From: Novibacillus thermophilus
GTDB taxonomy: Bacteria > Bacillota > Bacilli > Thermoactinomycetales > Novibacillaceae
Assembly (NCBI RefSeq): GCF_002005165.1
Contig: NZ_CP019699.1
Location: forward strand, 434,001-498,000
Reading direction: 5' to 3'
Length of the DNA stretch: 64,000 nt
Shown here: positions 45,320 to 54,993 of the stretch, one piece after another
Layout: each line of letters opens with the position of its first letter
Position numbering within the stretch: the stretch's first letter is position 1
Notes under the pieces: generated by a model
Told to the model about the DNA's origin: nothing
Seen by the model: only the letters and a program-made list of their open reading frames with translations
Databases searched by the model: none
Program-made: the position numbers and the translations under genes

Positions 45320-46624
45320 ATGAACAAACGTTATTTGTCGGTTTTCTTAACGGCGAGTCTTCTTCTCCCTCTGTTAAGCGCTTGCGGAGGGGGAGAAGGC
45401 GATCAAGAAGAATCAAATGTGAGCGGAGACGGTTTTTCCGGTGAAATTACGGTCGCTTCGTGGAACGTCGCCGCAGACGCTCTGACAGATGCAGCTGAAA
45501 CGTTCATGGAGCAACATCCTGATGCCACGATTCACGTTGAGTACGTCACTAGCGATTATGACAGCATTATCCCACCCCTTACAGCCGGCCAGGGTGCTCC
45601 AGACGTTATTCAAGTTCAACAACGGGACTTTCCAAACTTTTTAGAGATATTCCCGAATCAATTTGTCGATTTAACTGAAACGTTAGATGGACGGGAAAAC
45701 GAGTTTGCTGAAGTTGCCCTCAATTTGACACAAAAAGATGGACGTATATTCGCTCTGCCCTGGGATCTTGGGCCTGTCGCCGTGTATTATCGTAAAGATT
45801 TTTACGAAAACGCAGGCGTGAATCCTGAAACGATCACCACTTGGGACAAGTTTATTAAAGCCGGGAAAAAAATACAGGAAGCTAATGACGGAGTGAAAAT
45901 GCTGGCTCTGAGTTTGAGTTCTGATGATATTGCCGAGATGTACAGAAAGCTGATGAATCAATTGGGAGCACAGTATTACGATGAAGATGGACGTATACAG
46001 TTTGCGACTGAGGAGAACATTAAAGCGATTGAAATGTACAAACGGTTTGTAGATGAAGATTTGGTCATGGATGCACCTACGTGGGACGACCGCATCCGCG
46101 CTTTTGTCAACGATCAAGTTGCGACGGTGGTTGATCCCGTTTGGTATGCCGGCACCATTAAAACCCAAGCAGAGGATCAAAAAGGGTTATGGGGATTAAT
46201 GCCATTGCCGGCTTTTGAAGAGGGTGGACCGAATCAAGCCCACTCCGGAGGTTCAGTGTTGGCGGTTACAACTCAGTCTGACGATCAGGAGCTGGCATGG
46301 AATTTTATAGAGTTTGCTCTCATGACGAACGAAGGACAAGATATTCAGATGAAATACGGTTTATTTCCTTCATGGCAACCTTATTATGACACTGACAATT
46401 TTAAAGTCGAAGATGAGTACTTTGGGATTGCGTTATCTGAGTTTTTTGGAGAACTCTCTACAGATATTCCGCCATTAGAATACGGTGCCCATTACATGGA
46501 TATTAACAATGCCATCGTCGATGCTTTAGGGGAAATTGTCATTGACGGCAAAGACATCACGGAGGCGCTTAGAGATGCTGAACAGAAAGCTGCGCGAGAC
46601 ACCGGCTTGGAGATTGCCAACTAA
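45320..46624 (+). CDS. Sugar ABC transporter substrate-binding lipoprotein (MalE-like)
   Basis: 434 residues from the ATG at 45320, with AAGGAGGGTG seven bases upstream. Lipoprotein signal LLPLLSACGG, Cys about residue 22, then an acidic linker. Family 1 domain with ITVASWNVAADALTDAAE, APDVIQVQQRDFPNFLE and ALPWDLGPVAVYYRKDFYE. It differs clearly from the three YesO-like proteins in the window and goes with the two permease genes downstream and the GH42 gene upstream. Substrate probably a galacto-oligosaccharide (inference). Confidence 0.9.
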   Translation: MNKRYLSVFLTASLLLPLLSACGGGEGDQEESNVSGDGFSGEITVASWNVAADALTDAAETFMEQHPDATIHVEYVTSDYDSIIPPLTAGQGAPDVIQVQQRDFPNFLEIFPNQFVDLTETLDGRENEFAEVALNLTQKDGRIFALPWDLGPVAVYYRKDFYENAGVNPETITTWDKFIKAGKKIQEANDGVKMLALSLSSDDIAEMYRKLMNQLGAQYYDEDGRIQFATEENIKAIEMYKRFVDEDLVMDAPTWDDRIRAFVNDQVATVVDPVWYAGTIKTQAEDQKGLWGLMPLPAFEEGGPNQAHSGGSVLAVTTQSDDQELAWNFIEFALMTNEGQDIQMKYGLFPSWQPYYDTDNFKVEDEYFGIALSEFFGELSTDIPPLEYGAHYMDINNAIVDALGEIVIDGKDITEALRDAEQKAARDTGLEIAN

Positions 46625-46631
46625 AAACTTC

Positions 46632-46660
46632 ACCCCCTCCTCGGTTACCTGGGAGGGGGT
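46632..46660 (+). terminator. Intercistronic GC-rich hairpin after the binding-protein gene
   Basis: ACCCCCTCC (46632-46640) pairs with GGAGGGGGT (46652-46660), nine perfect base pairs and no T-run. It more likely protects the binding-protein mRNA or slows polymerase than fully terminates, giving more binding protein than permease. Confidence 0.6.
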
Positions 46661-46692
46661 AAGTACGGATATTGGGGGGGGGTGAACAAAGC

Positions 46693-47622
46693 GTGGCAGC
46701 AGTGCCAAGAGTAAGAAGGAGACAGGGTCCAGACTTACATCTAGACGAAAAGGGGGACAGAACATACTGGCTCAACTGGAGCCCGTATGTCTTTATTTCG
46801 CCGTTCTTTATCTTGTTTACGGTCTTTATGTTATACCCGATGCTTTACTCTTTGGTGCTCAGTTTCAGTGAATGGAGGGCCGGCGTAAGCACTTTTGTAG
46901 GGTTAGACAATTATCGGAAACTCCTTACAGACCCGCTGTTTTGGAAAGCTTTAGCCACTACCTGTTTAATTTTGTCAGTTCAAGTTCCGGTTATGCTCAT
47001 GTTAGCGACAGTAGTAGCAGCAGTATTAAACACTAACCATTTAAAGTTTAAAGGCGTGTTTAGATTGGCGTTTTTCATGCCAGTCTTAATCGATCTTGTC
47101 ACTTATGCCCTCGTATTTTCATTAATCTTTAATGAAAGTTACGGTATGATTAATCAATTAACCGCCTTGTTAGGCCTTGAGCCCATTCCGTGGTTTTCCG
47201 ACGGTTTTTGGGCTAAGGCTCTCATCATTGTGGCACTGACGTGGCGTTGGACCGGTTATAATTCTGTCATTATTCTCTCCGGTCTTCAAAATGTACCGAA
47301 TGATTTATATGAATCAGCCAGTATTGACGGAGCTGGAAAGGTTACCAGCTTCTTTAAGATAACCATCCCGATGTTAAAACCGGTTTTGTTGTTTTGTGCC
47401 GTTTTGTCCACAATTGGTACCTTGCAGCTGTTTGCCGAGCCCTTTGTTTTAACCGGAGGAGGACCAAGACACGAGACAACGACCGTCATTTTATATCTTT
47501 ACGATAAAGCGTTCGGTACGTTTGACTTTGGGCTTGCTTCAGCCGGTGCTTATGTCGTCACAACAATGATTGCCATGTTGTCCTATCTGCAAATTCGGAT
47601 GTCGAGGGGAGGGGAGATTTAG
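46693..47622 (+). CDS. Sugar ABC transporter permease (MalF-like)
   Basis: 309 residues from the GTG at 46693; upstream lies a run of nine G (46674-46682) ending in GGGGGTG, eight bases before. Six hydrophobic helices; the first is SPYVFISPFFILFTVFMLYP. The EAA loop that contacts the ATPase reads ESASIDGAGKVTSFFKITIPML. The stop overlaps the next permease start by one base. No ATP-binding gene is present; an MsmX-like ATPase elsewhere must serve it. Confidence 0.9.
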   Translation: MAAVPRVRRRQGPDLHLDEKGDRTYWLNWSPYVFISPFFILFTVFMLYPMLYSLVLSFSEWRAGVSTFVGLDNYRKLLTDPLFWKALATTCLILSVQVPVMLMLATVVAAVLNTNHLKFKGVFRLAFFMPVLIDLVTYALVFSLIFNESYGMINQLTALLGLEPIPWFSDGFWAKALIIVALTWRWTGYNSVIILSGLQNVPNDLYESASIDGAGKVTSFFKITIPMLKPVLLFCAVLSTIGTLQLFAEPFVLTGGGPRHETTTVILYLYDKAFGTFDFGLASAGAYVVTTMIAMLSYLQIRMSRGGEI

Positions 47623-48455
47623 TGAAGAGAGAGAGAAGGGAATTTAACACTATCCTGATATATATACTCGCTCTCGTAGGAGCTACAATTTCAGTTTTTC
47701 CGTTCTATTGGATGTTCACGGCGTCAACGTTAACTGAATCTGAAATTTTTAAAATCCCTCCAAATTTGATACCCAGCTCCCACTTTATGGATAACTTAGA
47801 TCAGCTGCAGAATGCCTGGCCCATATGGAGAGCCTTGTTTAACAGTGTTTTCGTTTCTGGTATTACAACGGTCTCCACAGTGTTTTTTTCAGCTTTAGCT
47901 GGTTTTGCCTTTGCCAAATATGAGTTTAAAGGTCGCGAACTGCTATTTTTTGTTGTGTTGTTAGTCATGATGGTGCCTACCCAAGTGATGTTGGTGCCAA
48001 TGTTTATCATCATGATGAATTTTGATTGGATCGACACGTATTATGCTTTAATTGTCCCATTTCTTGTCACTCCGTTCGGTGTCTTTTTAATGAGACAGCA
48101 GATGATGGGCTTACCTACAGAGTTAATTGAAGCGGCACGTATTGATGGATGTCAAGATATAGGCATTTTTTTCAAGATTGTGTTACCCATCATGAAACCA
48201 GCTTGTGCTGCCTTGGGTATTGTCACGTTTATGCAACAGTGGGGAAATTTTATTTGGCCATTAGTCGTCGTAAATTCAAAAGAAATGTACACCTTGCCTT
48301 TGATGTTGGCCATGATGGTGCAGCCAGGGCAAGTCGTTCAATATGGACCGATTATGGTAGGAGCCGTATTGGGATTGATTCCAATGTTATGCATATTTCT
48401 GATATTTCAAAAGTATTTTATTTCTGGTATCTTTAGCGGCTCTCTAAAAGGATAG
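47622..48455 (+). CDS. Sugar ABC transporter permease (MalG-like)
   Basis: 277 residues, GTG start sharing its G with the stop of the upstream permease gene. The first helix is ILIYILALVGATISVFPFYW, the EAA loop EAARIDGCQDIGIFFKIVLPIM, and the C-terminus is IFQKYFISGIFSGSLKG as in MalG/YesQ-type proteins. Forms the channel with the MalF-like partner. Confidence 0.92.
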   Translation: MKRERREFNTILIYILALVGATISVFPFYWMFTASTLTESEIFKIPPNLIPSSHFMDNLDQLQNAWPIWRALFNSVFVSGITTVSTVFFSALAGFAFAKYEFKGRELLFFVVLLVMMVPTQVMLVPMFIIMMNFDWIDTYYALIVPFLVTPFGVFLMRQQMMGLPTELIEAARIDGCQDIGIFFKIVLPIMKPACAALGIVTFMQQWGNFIWPLVVVNSKEMYTLPLMLAMMVQPGQVVQYGPIMVGAVLGLIPMLCIFLIFQKYFISGIFSGSLKG

Positions 48456-48537
48456 AATGGGAGAAACACTGGGACTTCCAACTAGAGTGAGATTTTCCAT
48501 GTCGGGTTTATGTTGAGCCATTTCAAAAATGTCTCTC

Positions 48538-48595
48538 AAGAGCGGGATTGAACTCCGTTCTGACTGAGGGTCTTGAAACGGGCTCTTTTTTTTTT
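48538..48595 (+). terminator. Terminator after the GH42 transporter operon
   Basis: AAGAGC (48538-48543) pairs with GCTCTT (48582-48587), with inner pairing CCGTT/AACGG, followed by nine or more T. Confidence 0.75.
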
Positions 48596-48704
48596 ATCCT
48601 CTGTTTTTTACATATTATCGTGCAGATTTGTGCATTAACAGTATCAAAATACTTCTTATAAAATAAAGGGCGTCGAAGGTTTACAGGAGGAGGAGAGAAA
48701 GCAG

Positions 48705-49982
48705 ATGAGAAAAATACTGTTAGTGTTAATGGCGCTGTTGATGGCGTTTTCATTGGCGGCGTGCTCCAGTAGCTCCGATGATGCAACAGCCGATCAAGAA
48801 GACGGCAACATTACTTTACGGGTCGCGTGGTGGGGGTCTCAAACGCGGCATGACAAAACGATGGAAGTTATAAAAATGTACGAAAAAGAAAATCCGCACG
48901 TGACCATTGAGACCGAATTTACCGGCTATGACGGATATTGGGAGAAAATGGCGGCCCAAGCGGCTGGCGGAAACCTTCCCGACGTTATTCAGCAAGACTT
49001 CGGAGAATACATGACCCAGTATTCGGAAAAAGGTCTCCTGGCCGATTTGGATGAGTTTGTTGACAATGGAACGATTGACGTGAGTCACTTTGATGACCTT
49101 TTAATCGATTCGGGGGTCATGGACGGACAGTTAAAGGGCATTCCCCTGGGCATGAATGCGTACGCCGTGATGTACGATCCGGAAATGCTTGAATCGGCTG
49201 GAATTGAACTTCCGTCAATGGAGTGGTCCTGGGACGAGTTTAAGGACATCGCGAAAAAAGCAGCCGAAGTCTATGATTACGGTTCAAGTGACTTCGCGGA
49301 CAACAGACACGGATTCGAAGTTTTTGCGAGACAACACGGACAAAGCCTTTTTACAGAAGATGGATCAGCTTTAGGATTTGATGACGAAGTGTTGACCGGT
49401 TATTGGAAGTTACTTCTTGAACTACAAGAGGAGGGAATCATTCCGCCCCCCGATGTGGCCCTTGAGTACGTGGAAGTCGAAAATTCTCTGCTCTCCCATG
49501 GAAAGGCTCCATTTCAGATCCGCTGGTCCAACCAAGCCGTCGCGGTTGCTTCCACTGTGGGAAAAGATTTAAAAATGGCGACGATACCTGGAGACGTGAA
49601 AGGATTGTTTGTGAAACCGGCGATGTTTTTCTCAATCAGTGAAACGTCCGACAAAAAGGAAGAAGCCGCAAAGTTTATTAACTTCTTTGTCAACAACGTG
49701 GAAGCGCAGAAAGTGCAAGAATTAGATCGCGGCGTTCCCCCTTCTTCAAACGTAAGGGAGGAAATGGTAGACAACTTGAGTGCCACGGACCGGGAAACGT
49801 TTGACTACATTGACTACTTACTCGAAAAGGCTAGTCCCATCGACAAAGGGTATCCCCTGCAAGCCGCTGAGGTGTTTAAGCTGTTCGATGATTTAACCGA
49901 ACGCGTTCTGTATCAGGAAATAACGCCTGAGAAAGGTGCAGAAGAATTTAGGACTCAGGCTGAAGAAATCATTTCGCAATAA
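48705..49982 (+). CDS. Sugar ABC transporter substrate-binding lipoprotein (YesO-like)
   Basis: 425 residues, ATG after GGAGGAGGAG. Lipobox LAACSS-type (LMAFSLAACS), Cys about residue 20. NITLRVAWWGSQTRHD, FTGYDGYWEKMAAQAAG and LPDVIQQDFGEYMTQY mirror the 35805 protein almost residue for residue. It heads an operon with two permeases and a Gfo/Idh/MocA dehydrogenase. Binds an oligosaccharide from pectin by comparison with YesO (rhamnogalacturonan/oligogalacturonide uptake). Confidence 0.9.
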   Translation: MRKILLVLMALLMAFSLAACSSSSDDATADQEDGNITLRVAWWGSQTRHDKTMEVIKMYEKENPHVTIETEFTGYDGYWEKMAAQAAGGNLPDVIQQDFGEYMTQYSEKGLLADLDEFVDNGTIDVSHFDDLLIDSGVMDGQLKGIPLGMNAYAVMYDPEMLESAGIELPSMEWSWDEFKDIAKKAAEVYDYGSSDFADNRHGFEVFARQHGQSLFTEDGSALGFDDEVLTGYWKLLLELQEEGIIPPPDVALEYVEVENSLLSHGKAPFQIRWSNQAVAVASTVGKDLKMATIPGDVKGLFVKPAMFFSISETSDKKEEAAKFINFFVNNVEAQKVQELDRGVPPSSNVREEMVDNLSATDRETFDYIDYLLEKASPIDKGYPLQAAEVFKLFDDLTERVLYQEITPEKGAEEFRTQAEEIISQ

Positions 49983-49992
49983 AAACTGGAGG

Positions 49993-50049
49993 AGCCGATC
50001 TTCACATTGGTATTAAAGCCATTAAGGTCGGCTCTTTTGCAGACAAAAG
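49993..50049 (+). terminator. Attenuator-like hairpin between binding protein and permease genes
   Basis: GAGCCGATCTT (49993-50003) pairs with AAGGTCGGCTC (50035-50045), 11 base pairs with one wobble and a 31-base loop, followed by TTTT. Likely gives partial termination so that the permeases are made in smaller amount than the binding protein. Confidence 0.7.
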
Positions 50050-50061
50050 GGTGACTGAAAG

Positions 50062-51000
50062 ATGCAAACGGAAACGACAAAACCGAGAGTGCTGAAAAGG
50101 CGAACGGGATTGAAGTGGTTGCATTCTGACAATGTGGTGGGCTATGTTTTCATCTTCCCTTTTATTTTCAGTTTTTGTGTGTTTACCATTTTTCCAATGC
50201 TCACGTCGTTATACATGTCTTTTACCGACTATGACCTCCTCGGAGCTCCCAGGTGGGTAGGCTTTGACAATTATGTCCACATGTTGACGAGCGACAGTAA
50301 ATTTTGGCAAGCGATGAAGGTCACGTTTTTTTACACGTTCACCGCTGTTCCGGGGAGACTGATATTTGCATTAATTGTCGCGCTGTTGTTGGTGAAAGTG
50401 ACCCGGTTCGCAGGCATGTACCGCACGGCTTTGTACATACCATCTATTATCGGAGGTAGTGTAGCTGTCGCAGTGATGTGGCGGCAGTTGTTCGGCAATG
50501 AAGGGGCCATTAATTCGTTCCTTGAATTGATGGGATTTGAACCAGTGAGTTGGCTGGGGAATGCGTCGACAGCCATCTGGACTCTGGTCGTTTTGTACGG
50601 CTGGCAGTTTGGTTCGTCCATGCTCATATTTTTGGCGGGTTTGAAAAACATTCCGCAGACGTACTATGAGGCGGCGAGTGTGGACGGTGCCAATGCGTGG
50701 CAACGATTTTACAAGATCACGATTCCGCTCCTTACGCCGGTTATTTTGTTTAACGTCGTCATGCAGACGATTCAAGGCTTTATGGCATTTACACCGAGCT
50801 ACATCATTACAGAAGGCGGACCGATGAACAGTACACTCCTGTACGTCCTCTACATGTTTGAGAGAGCTTTTACCTTTTTTGACATGGGTTACGCATCCGC
50901 TATGGCGTGGGTGATGTTAATCATTATCGCGATTTTGACGGCTCTCATCTTTAAGAGTTCTCCCTATTGGGTGCACTACGAGTCGGACAACTCTAGATAA
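50062..51000 (+). CDS. Sugar ABC transporter permease (YesP-like)
   Basis: 312 residues with six hydrophobic helices, the first VVGYVFIFPFIFSFCVFTIF. Periplasmic-facing loop FTDYDLLGAPRWVGFDNY is typical of this subfamily; the EAA loop reads EAASVDGANAWQRFYKITIP. AAAAGGGTG precedes the ATG by about eight bases. Works with the 51026 protein and the 48705 binding protein. Confidence 0.92.
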   Translation: MQTETTKPRVLKRRTGLKWLHSDNVVGYVFIFPFIFSFCVFTIFPMLTSLYMSFTDYDLLGAPRWVGFDNYVHMLTSDSKFWQAMKVTFFYTFTAVPGRLIFALIVALLLVKVTRFAGMYRTALYIPSIIGGSVAVAVMWRQLFGNEGAINSFLELMGFEPVSWLGNASTAIWTLVVLYGWQFGSSMLIFLAGLKNIPQTYYEAASVDGANAWQRFYKITIPLLTPVILFNVVMQTIQGFMAFTPSYIITEGGPMNSTLLYVLYMFERAFTFFDMGYASAMAWVMLIIIAILTALIFKSSPYWVHYESDNSR

Positions 51001-51025
51001 TTGACGGAAACGGAAGGTGAATAAC

Positions 51026-51871
51026 GTGAAGTTGAGCAGGCGGAAAAAGGCGAGAATCGCAAATCAGATCCTCCTATTCATCCTGACAGTCGTGATGCTG
51101 TACCCGATTCTTTGGATGGTCAGCAGCTCTTTAAAGGACAGTTCGTCCGTTTTTGTCGATGCTCACTCTCTGTGGCCGAAGGATTGGAAAATCAGCAATT
51201 ATATCGAAGGCTGGCAAGGGTTCGGAGGGATCAGCTTTTCCACGTTTTTTACGAACTCCTTTATTATCGTCACGGTTGCCACAATTGGGTCGATCGTATT
51301 TTCGACGATTATTGCGTACGGGTTTGCGCGTCTCCAATTCAGGGGGAAAACGTTTTGGTTTATCTGCATGATGGCCACCATGATGTTGCCGTTTGAGATC
51401 ATCATGGTACCGCAGTACATCATGTTTAACTGGGCCGGGCTGATCAACACGTACTATCCGATCATCCTCCCTTACTTTTTTGGATATCCGTTTTTTGTCT
51501 TCCTCATCATGCAATTTATACGCACGATCCCGAGGGAATTGGATGAAGCGGCTTACATTGACGGTTGCAACAAATTTACGATATTTTCCCGGATCATCGT
51601 TCCGTTGGTTCGACCGGCGGTAATGACGGCTACGATTTTTTCCCTTTACTGGCGCTGGGACGACTTTATGGGGCCGCTCATCTACTTAAACGATCCGAGC
51701 AAATATCCCGTCTCTCTCGCGTTGAAGCTGTTTTCCGACCCAGATAACGTGACGGACTGGGGTCAAATGTTTGCGATGTCGACAGCTAGCCTCATTCCAA
51801 TCTTTATCATCTTCTTGTTTTTCCAACGCTATATTGTAGAAGGAATCAGTACGACGGGATTGAAATCTTAG
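51026..51871 (+). CDS. Sugar ABC transporter permease (YesQ-like)
   Basis: 281 residues from the GTG at 51026 (GGAAGGTG six bases before); another GTG at 51017 overlaps that site. First helix ILLFILTVVMLYPILWMV, EAA loop EAAYIDGCNKFTIFSRIIVP, and C-terminal FFQRYIVEGISTTGLKS. It is close to the permease at 62132, indicating duplicated transporters. Confidence 0.92.
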   Translation: MKLSRRKKARIANQILLFILTVVMLYPILWMVSSSLKDSSSVFVDAHSLWPKDWKISNYIEGWQGFGGISFSTFFTNSFIIVTVATIGSIVFSTIIAYGFARLQFRGKTFWFICMMATMMLPFEIIMVPQYIMFNWAGLINTYYPIILPYFFGYPFFVFLIMQFIRTIPRELDEAAYIDGCNKFTIFSRIIVPLVRPAVMTATIFSLYWRWDDFMGPLIYLNDPSKYPVSLALKLFSDPDNVTDWGQMFAMSTASLIPIFIIFLFFQRYIVEGISTTGLKS

Positions 51872-51892
51872 AAAAGGGAGGTCGTTTGAACG

Positions 51893-53185
51893 ATGAAACG
51901 ATATGTCGTTTGCGGTGTGAGTAAACGTGCCATGGACATGTTTATCGCCCCGATCGTGCACACCTTTTCAGATAGGGGCGAACTGGTCGGATTGTTAGAC
52001 GTCGATGCCAGACGCTATCAAGTGTGCAAACAGCGCTTTCCTGAACTGTCTAACGTCCCGGAGTACCGTCCGGATGAATTTGACAGAATGATCCGCGAGA
52101 CGAATCCCGATGTGGCCATTGTGGCTGGACGGGACGACACACACGTCGATTACGTGATTCAAGGGCTCAAGGCTGGTTTGGACATCATTACAGAGAAGCC
52201 GATGGCGACGACGGCAGCGGATTGCCAGCGCATCATCGAAGCTGAATCACAAAGCAACGGACGGGTGACGGTCACGTTTAATTACCGCTACAACCCGATC
52301 CACATGAAAATTAAAGAATTGATTTCGTCCCGTCGCCTCGGCCGCGTTACATCGGTGGATTTGAATTGGTACATCGACACGTTCCACGGCTCGAGTTACT
52401 TTCAGCGCTGGAATCGGAAGCGGGCGTTTTCAGGCGGGTTGTCGGTCCACAAAAGTTCCCATCACTTTGACCTCGTGAACTGGTGGATAGATCAGAAGCC
52501 GATAGAGGTCTTCGCCTATGGCGCCCTCAACTATTACGGTCCGGAAGGGGAAATGAATCCTCGGAAGGTGAACGGTCGGTTTTGCGGGACGTGTGAAGAT
52601 CAGATGCATTGCCGGTATTACCGCCGCTGGAATACTCGCAGCGAGAGTTCCGACGTAGCCGATGACCACATCGCCGGGATGAAGCAACAGGGCAAGGAAC
52701 AGTATACAGGATACCGCCCGGACCAGTGCATCTTTGATGCAGAAATCGATATTGAAGATACGTACACAGCCACTGTCAAGTACGATCAAGGAGCTCTCCT
52801 CAGTTACTCCATCAATTTCTCTTGCCCTTATGAAGGATACCGTCTCGCCATAAACGGCACTGAAGGTCGGATTGAAACGATGGAGTACCACATGCCTGAA
52901 CGCGTCCCCTTTTCTGTTCCTGAGCAAACTGTGGACTTTTTTCCCCTTTTTGGGTCAAAAGAAGTGATACATGTCGTGAAGCGGGAAGGAGGGCACGGCG
53001 GAGGAGACCCGGCTTTGCTCGAAGATCTATTTCTGGGCGAAGACCCCACTCGGCCGTACCCCGTGCTGTCAGGAAGTCGGGACGGCGCTTATGCCGTCGC
53101 CACCGGGGAGGCCGTTTGGCGTTCGGTCGAAGAGCACCGGCCAGTACAGGTGGAAGCGTTACTGACCTGTAAATCGCAAACGTGA
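51893..53185 (+). CDS. Gfo/Idh/MocA-family oxidoreductase with cysteine-rich insert
   Basis: 430 residues. YVVCGVSKRAMDMFIAPIV at the N-terminus, VAIVAGRDDTHVDYVI, and the signature LDIITEKPMATTAADC. HKSSHHFDLVNWW supplies the catalytic-domain His. Between about 220 and 245 lies RFCGTCEDQMHCRYYRRW, three cysteines in a CGTC...C pattern plus a His, unusual for the family and possibly a metal site. GGGAGGT lies about nine bases before the ATG. Last gene of the 48705 operon, so it probably acts on the imported sugar. Confidence 0.88.
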   Translation: MKRYVVCGVSKRAMDMFIAPIVHTFSDRGELVGLLDVDARRYQVCKQRFPELSNVPEYRPDEFDRMIRETNPDVAIVAGRDDTHVDYVIQGLKAGLDIITEKPMATTAADCQRIIEAESQSNGRVTVTFNYRYNPIHMKIKELISSRRLGRVTSVDLNWYIDTFHGSSYFQRWNRKRAFSGGLSVHKSSHHFDLVNWWIDQKPIEVFAYGALNYYGPEGEMNPRKVNGRFCGTCEDQMHCRYYRRWNTRSESSDVADDHIAGMKQQGKEQYTGYRPDQCIFDAEIDIEDTYTATVKYDQGALLSYSINFSCPYEGYRLAINGTEGRIETMEYHMPERVPFSVPEQTVDFFPLFGSKEVIHVVKREGGHGGGDPALLEDLFLGEDPTRPYPVLSGSRDGAYAVATGEAVWRSVEEHRPVQVEALLTCKSQT

Positions 53186-53222
53186 GGACGTTCCCCCTAG
53201 AGATAAGGCTAAGCGTTTAAGA

Positions 53223-53245
53223 GATACCATGGAAGGAATGGTATC
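53223..53245 (+). promoter_or_regulatory. Hairpin presenting the ribosome site of the second sensor kinase
   Basis: Perfect inverted repeat GATACCAT (53223-53230) and ATGGTATC (53238-53245) with loop GGAAGGA, which is the ribosome-binding site; the start ATG follows directly at 53246. The loop would expose the site while the stem abuts the start codon. Confidence 0.65.
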
Positions 53246-54993
53246 ATGAAAAAAATAACGAGTGTCATCGTGGCCAGTTTTGTTGCGGTGAATGCGTTTT
53301 TTATCGCTGGCGTGAGTATTCTGTCCTACATAAAGTATACTAACTTTAGTTTTGATGAAATTAGTCAAACACATCTGGCCTCAATCAACGAGAAATGAAT
53401 GAAGTTTCTGCATTGGTGACGAGCGTCAGCGATGCCGCTATTTACATCGTCACGAACAGGTCCGTTTTACAAGCACTTTCACGGTCTCGGATCACCGATT
53501 ATGACGCCATCGTTGAGCAAAGGGAACTTTCCAAGCTGATGAATGACATCGCTAGCTTAAATCAATCGATCCATTCCATTGAACTGTACACAGACCGTTA
53601 CGAACTATTTCCAAAATTAAAGGAAGGGAGAATTTATCCTATTGAGGGATTAGAGAGTCAACGGTGGTTTAAACCGCTTGCCGACATGGATAACGGTTGG
53701 GTACCCAAACATCAATCAGTAAACGGGGAGCAGGAATTTGTAAGTTACATCCACTCTTTGCTTAATCTGCACGGAAAAACTGTGGGGTATGTGAAAGTCA
53801 ATGTTTTAATCGATACGGTCGAACAACTGCTCAGTGACCGAGACGGACTCCTCCTGGTGTTGGATTCCGGCGATCGCATCATTTTACAAAAGAATGTAGA
53901 ACCTTATGCGGAAGTGCTAGATGAAGTTGCCCGTGATGCCACACTTAAACAGACGTATGCCGAAATGTTTAACACGTATCAAACGGTCGAAAAGGACGGT
54001 AAGCAGTATTTGCTGATACTGTCTGAAAGGAGCAGCAAACATTGGCGCTTAGCTTATCTCATTTCTAGCGATTTTTTGTACACAGAAACAAAAAGAATCG
54101 GACTGTTTGTCATGGCATTGGGCGGCATGAGTTTGCTCTTATCCATTCCTGTCGTCTATTTCGTAGGGAAAAAGATTTTCAAACCGATTGACGACATCAT
54201 GGGCGGTTTGAAGGAAATTGAGAAAGGAAACTTTCTATTCCGCACTAAACCGCATTTTATTGAGGAGTTTAAATTGATTTCAGAAAATTTTAATAAAATG
54301 GCAGCCCAATTGGATCAAACGTTAAAGGAATTGGAACGTAAAAATCGGGCGAAACGAGAAGCGGAGATAAAAACACTACAACATCAAATTGCTCCGCATT
54401 TTTTGTACAACACGTTGGATGCCATTCATTGGAAGGCCCTTGATTATAAAGCGGAAGACATCAGTTATATGGTCAGCCAACTTAGCAAGATGTTTAGGAT
54501 CAGTCTCAGCGGCGGGGATATGTTTATCCCTTTAAGGGACGAAATGGAGCATGCGCGAAGTTACATGAATATTCAACGTGCAAGGTTGGGTGTCAACGTG
54601 ACATACAGTGAAAACGTTCCAGCGGAAATCAAAGACTTTTACGTCCCAAAAATCATGTTGCAGCCATTCATTGAAAACAGCTTCAAGCATGGGTTTCCTG
54701 ACCGTTCGAACCAAATCGCCAAAATAACGGTTGAGGCAAAAGTGAAGGCGGAAGATTTAGTGATCAACATTGTGGACAACGGCATCGGGTTACAGTCGGG
54801 TTGGGATCAAAAGGAGTCCAAAGGCATTGGCATACAGAATGTTCAAGAACGCATTAAGCTGTACTGTGGTCCAGCATACGGTGTAACGCTTTGTAACCGC
54901 AGTCAAGGCGGCACTGCTGTTCACATTCGGCTGCCGATCGTTCAAAACATAAAAGAGAAGATTCCGTCTGATGAAAGGAAGAAACCTTTATGA
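53246..54993 (+). pseudogene. Two-component sensor histidine kinase, YesM type, frameshifted near its N-terminus
   Basis: From ATG 53246 a first frame encodes the membrane anchor (MKKITSVIVASFVAVNAFF, then IAGVSILSY) and stops at 53395. The rest, from about 53380, is in another frame and lacks any ribosome site of its own. Adding one base around 53376-53386 (near GGCCTC) joins HLA to NQREMNEVSALVTS. The body has an extracellular sensor domain, TM2 (about LFVMALGGMSLLLSIPVVYF), HAMP, LQHQIAPHFLYNTLDAIHWK with the phospho-His, and HATPase_c with FIENSFKHG, DNGIGLQSG and GIGIQNVQERI. It is the partner of the regulator at 54990, whose ATG overlaps the kinase stop. Confidence 0.85.
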
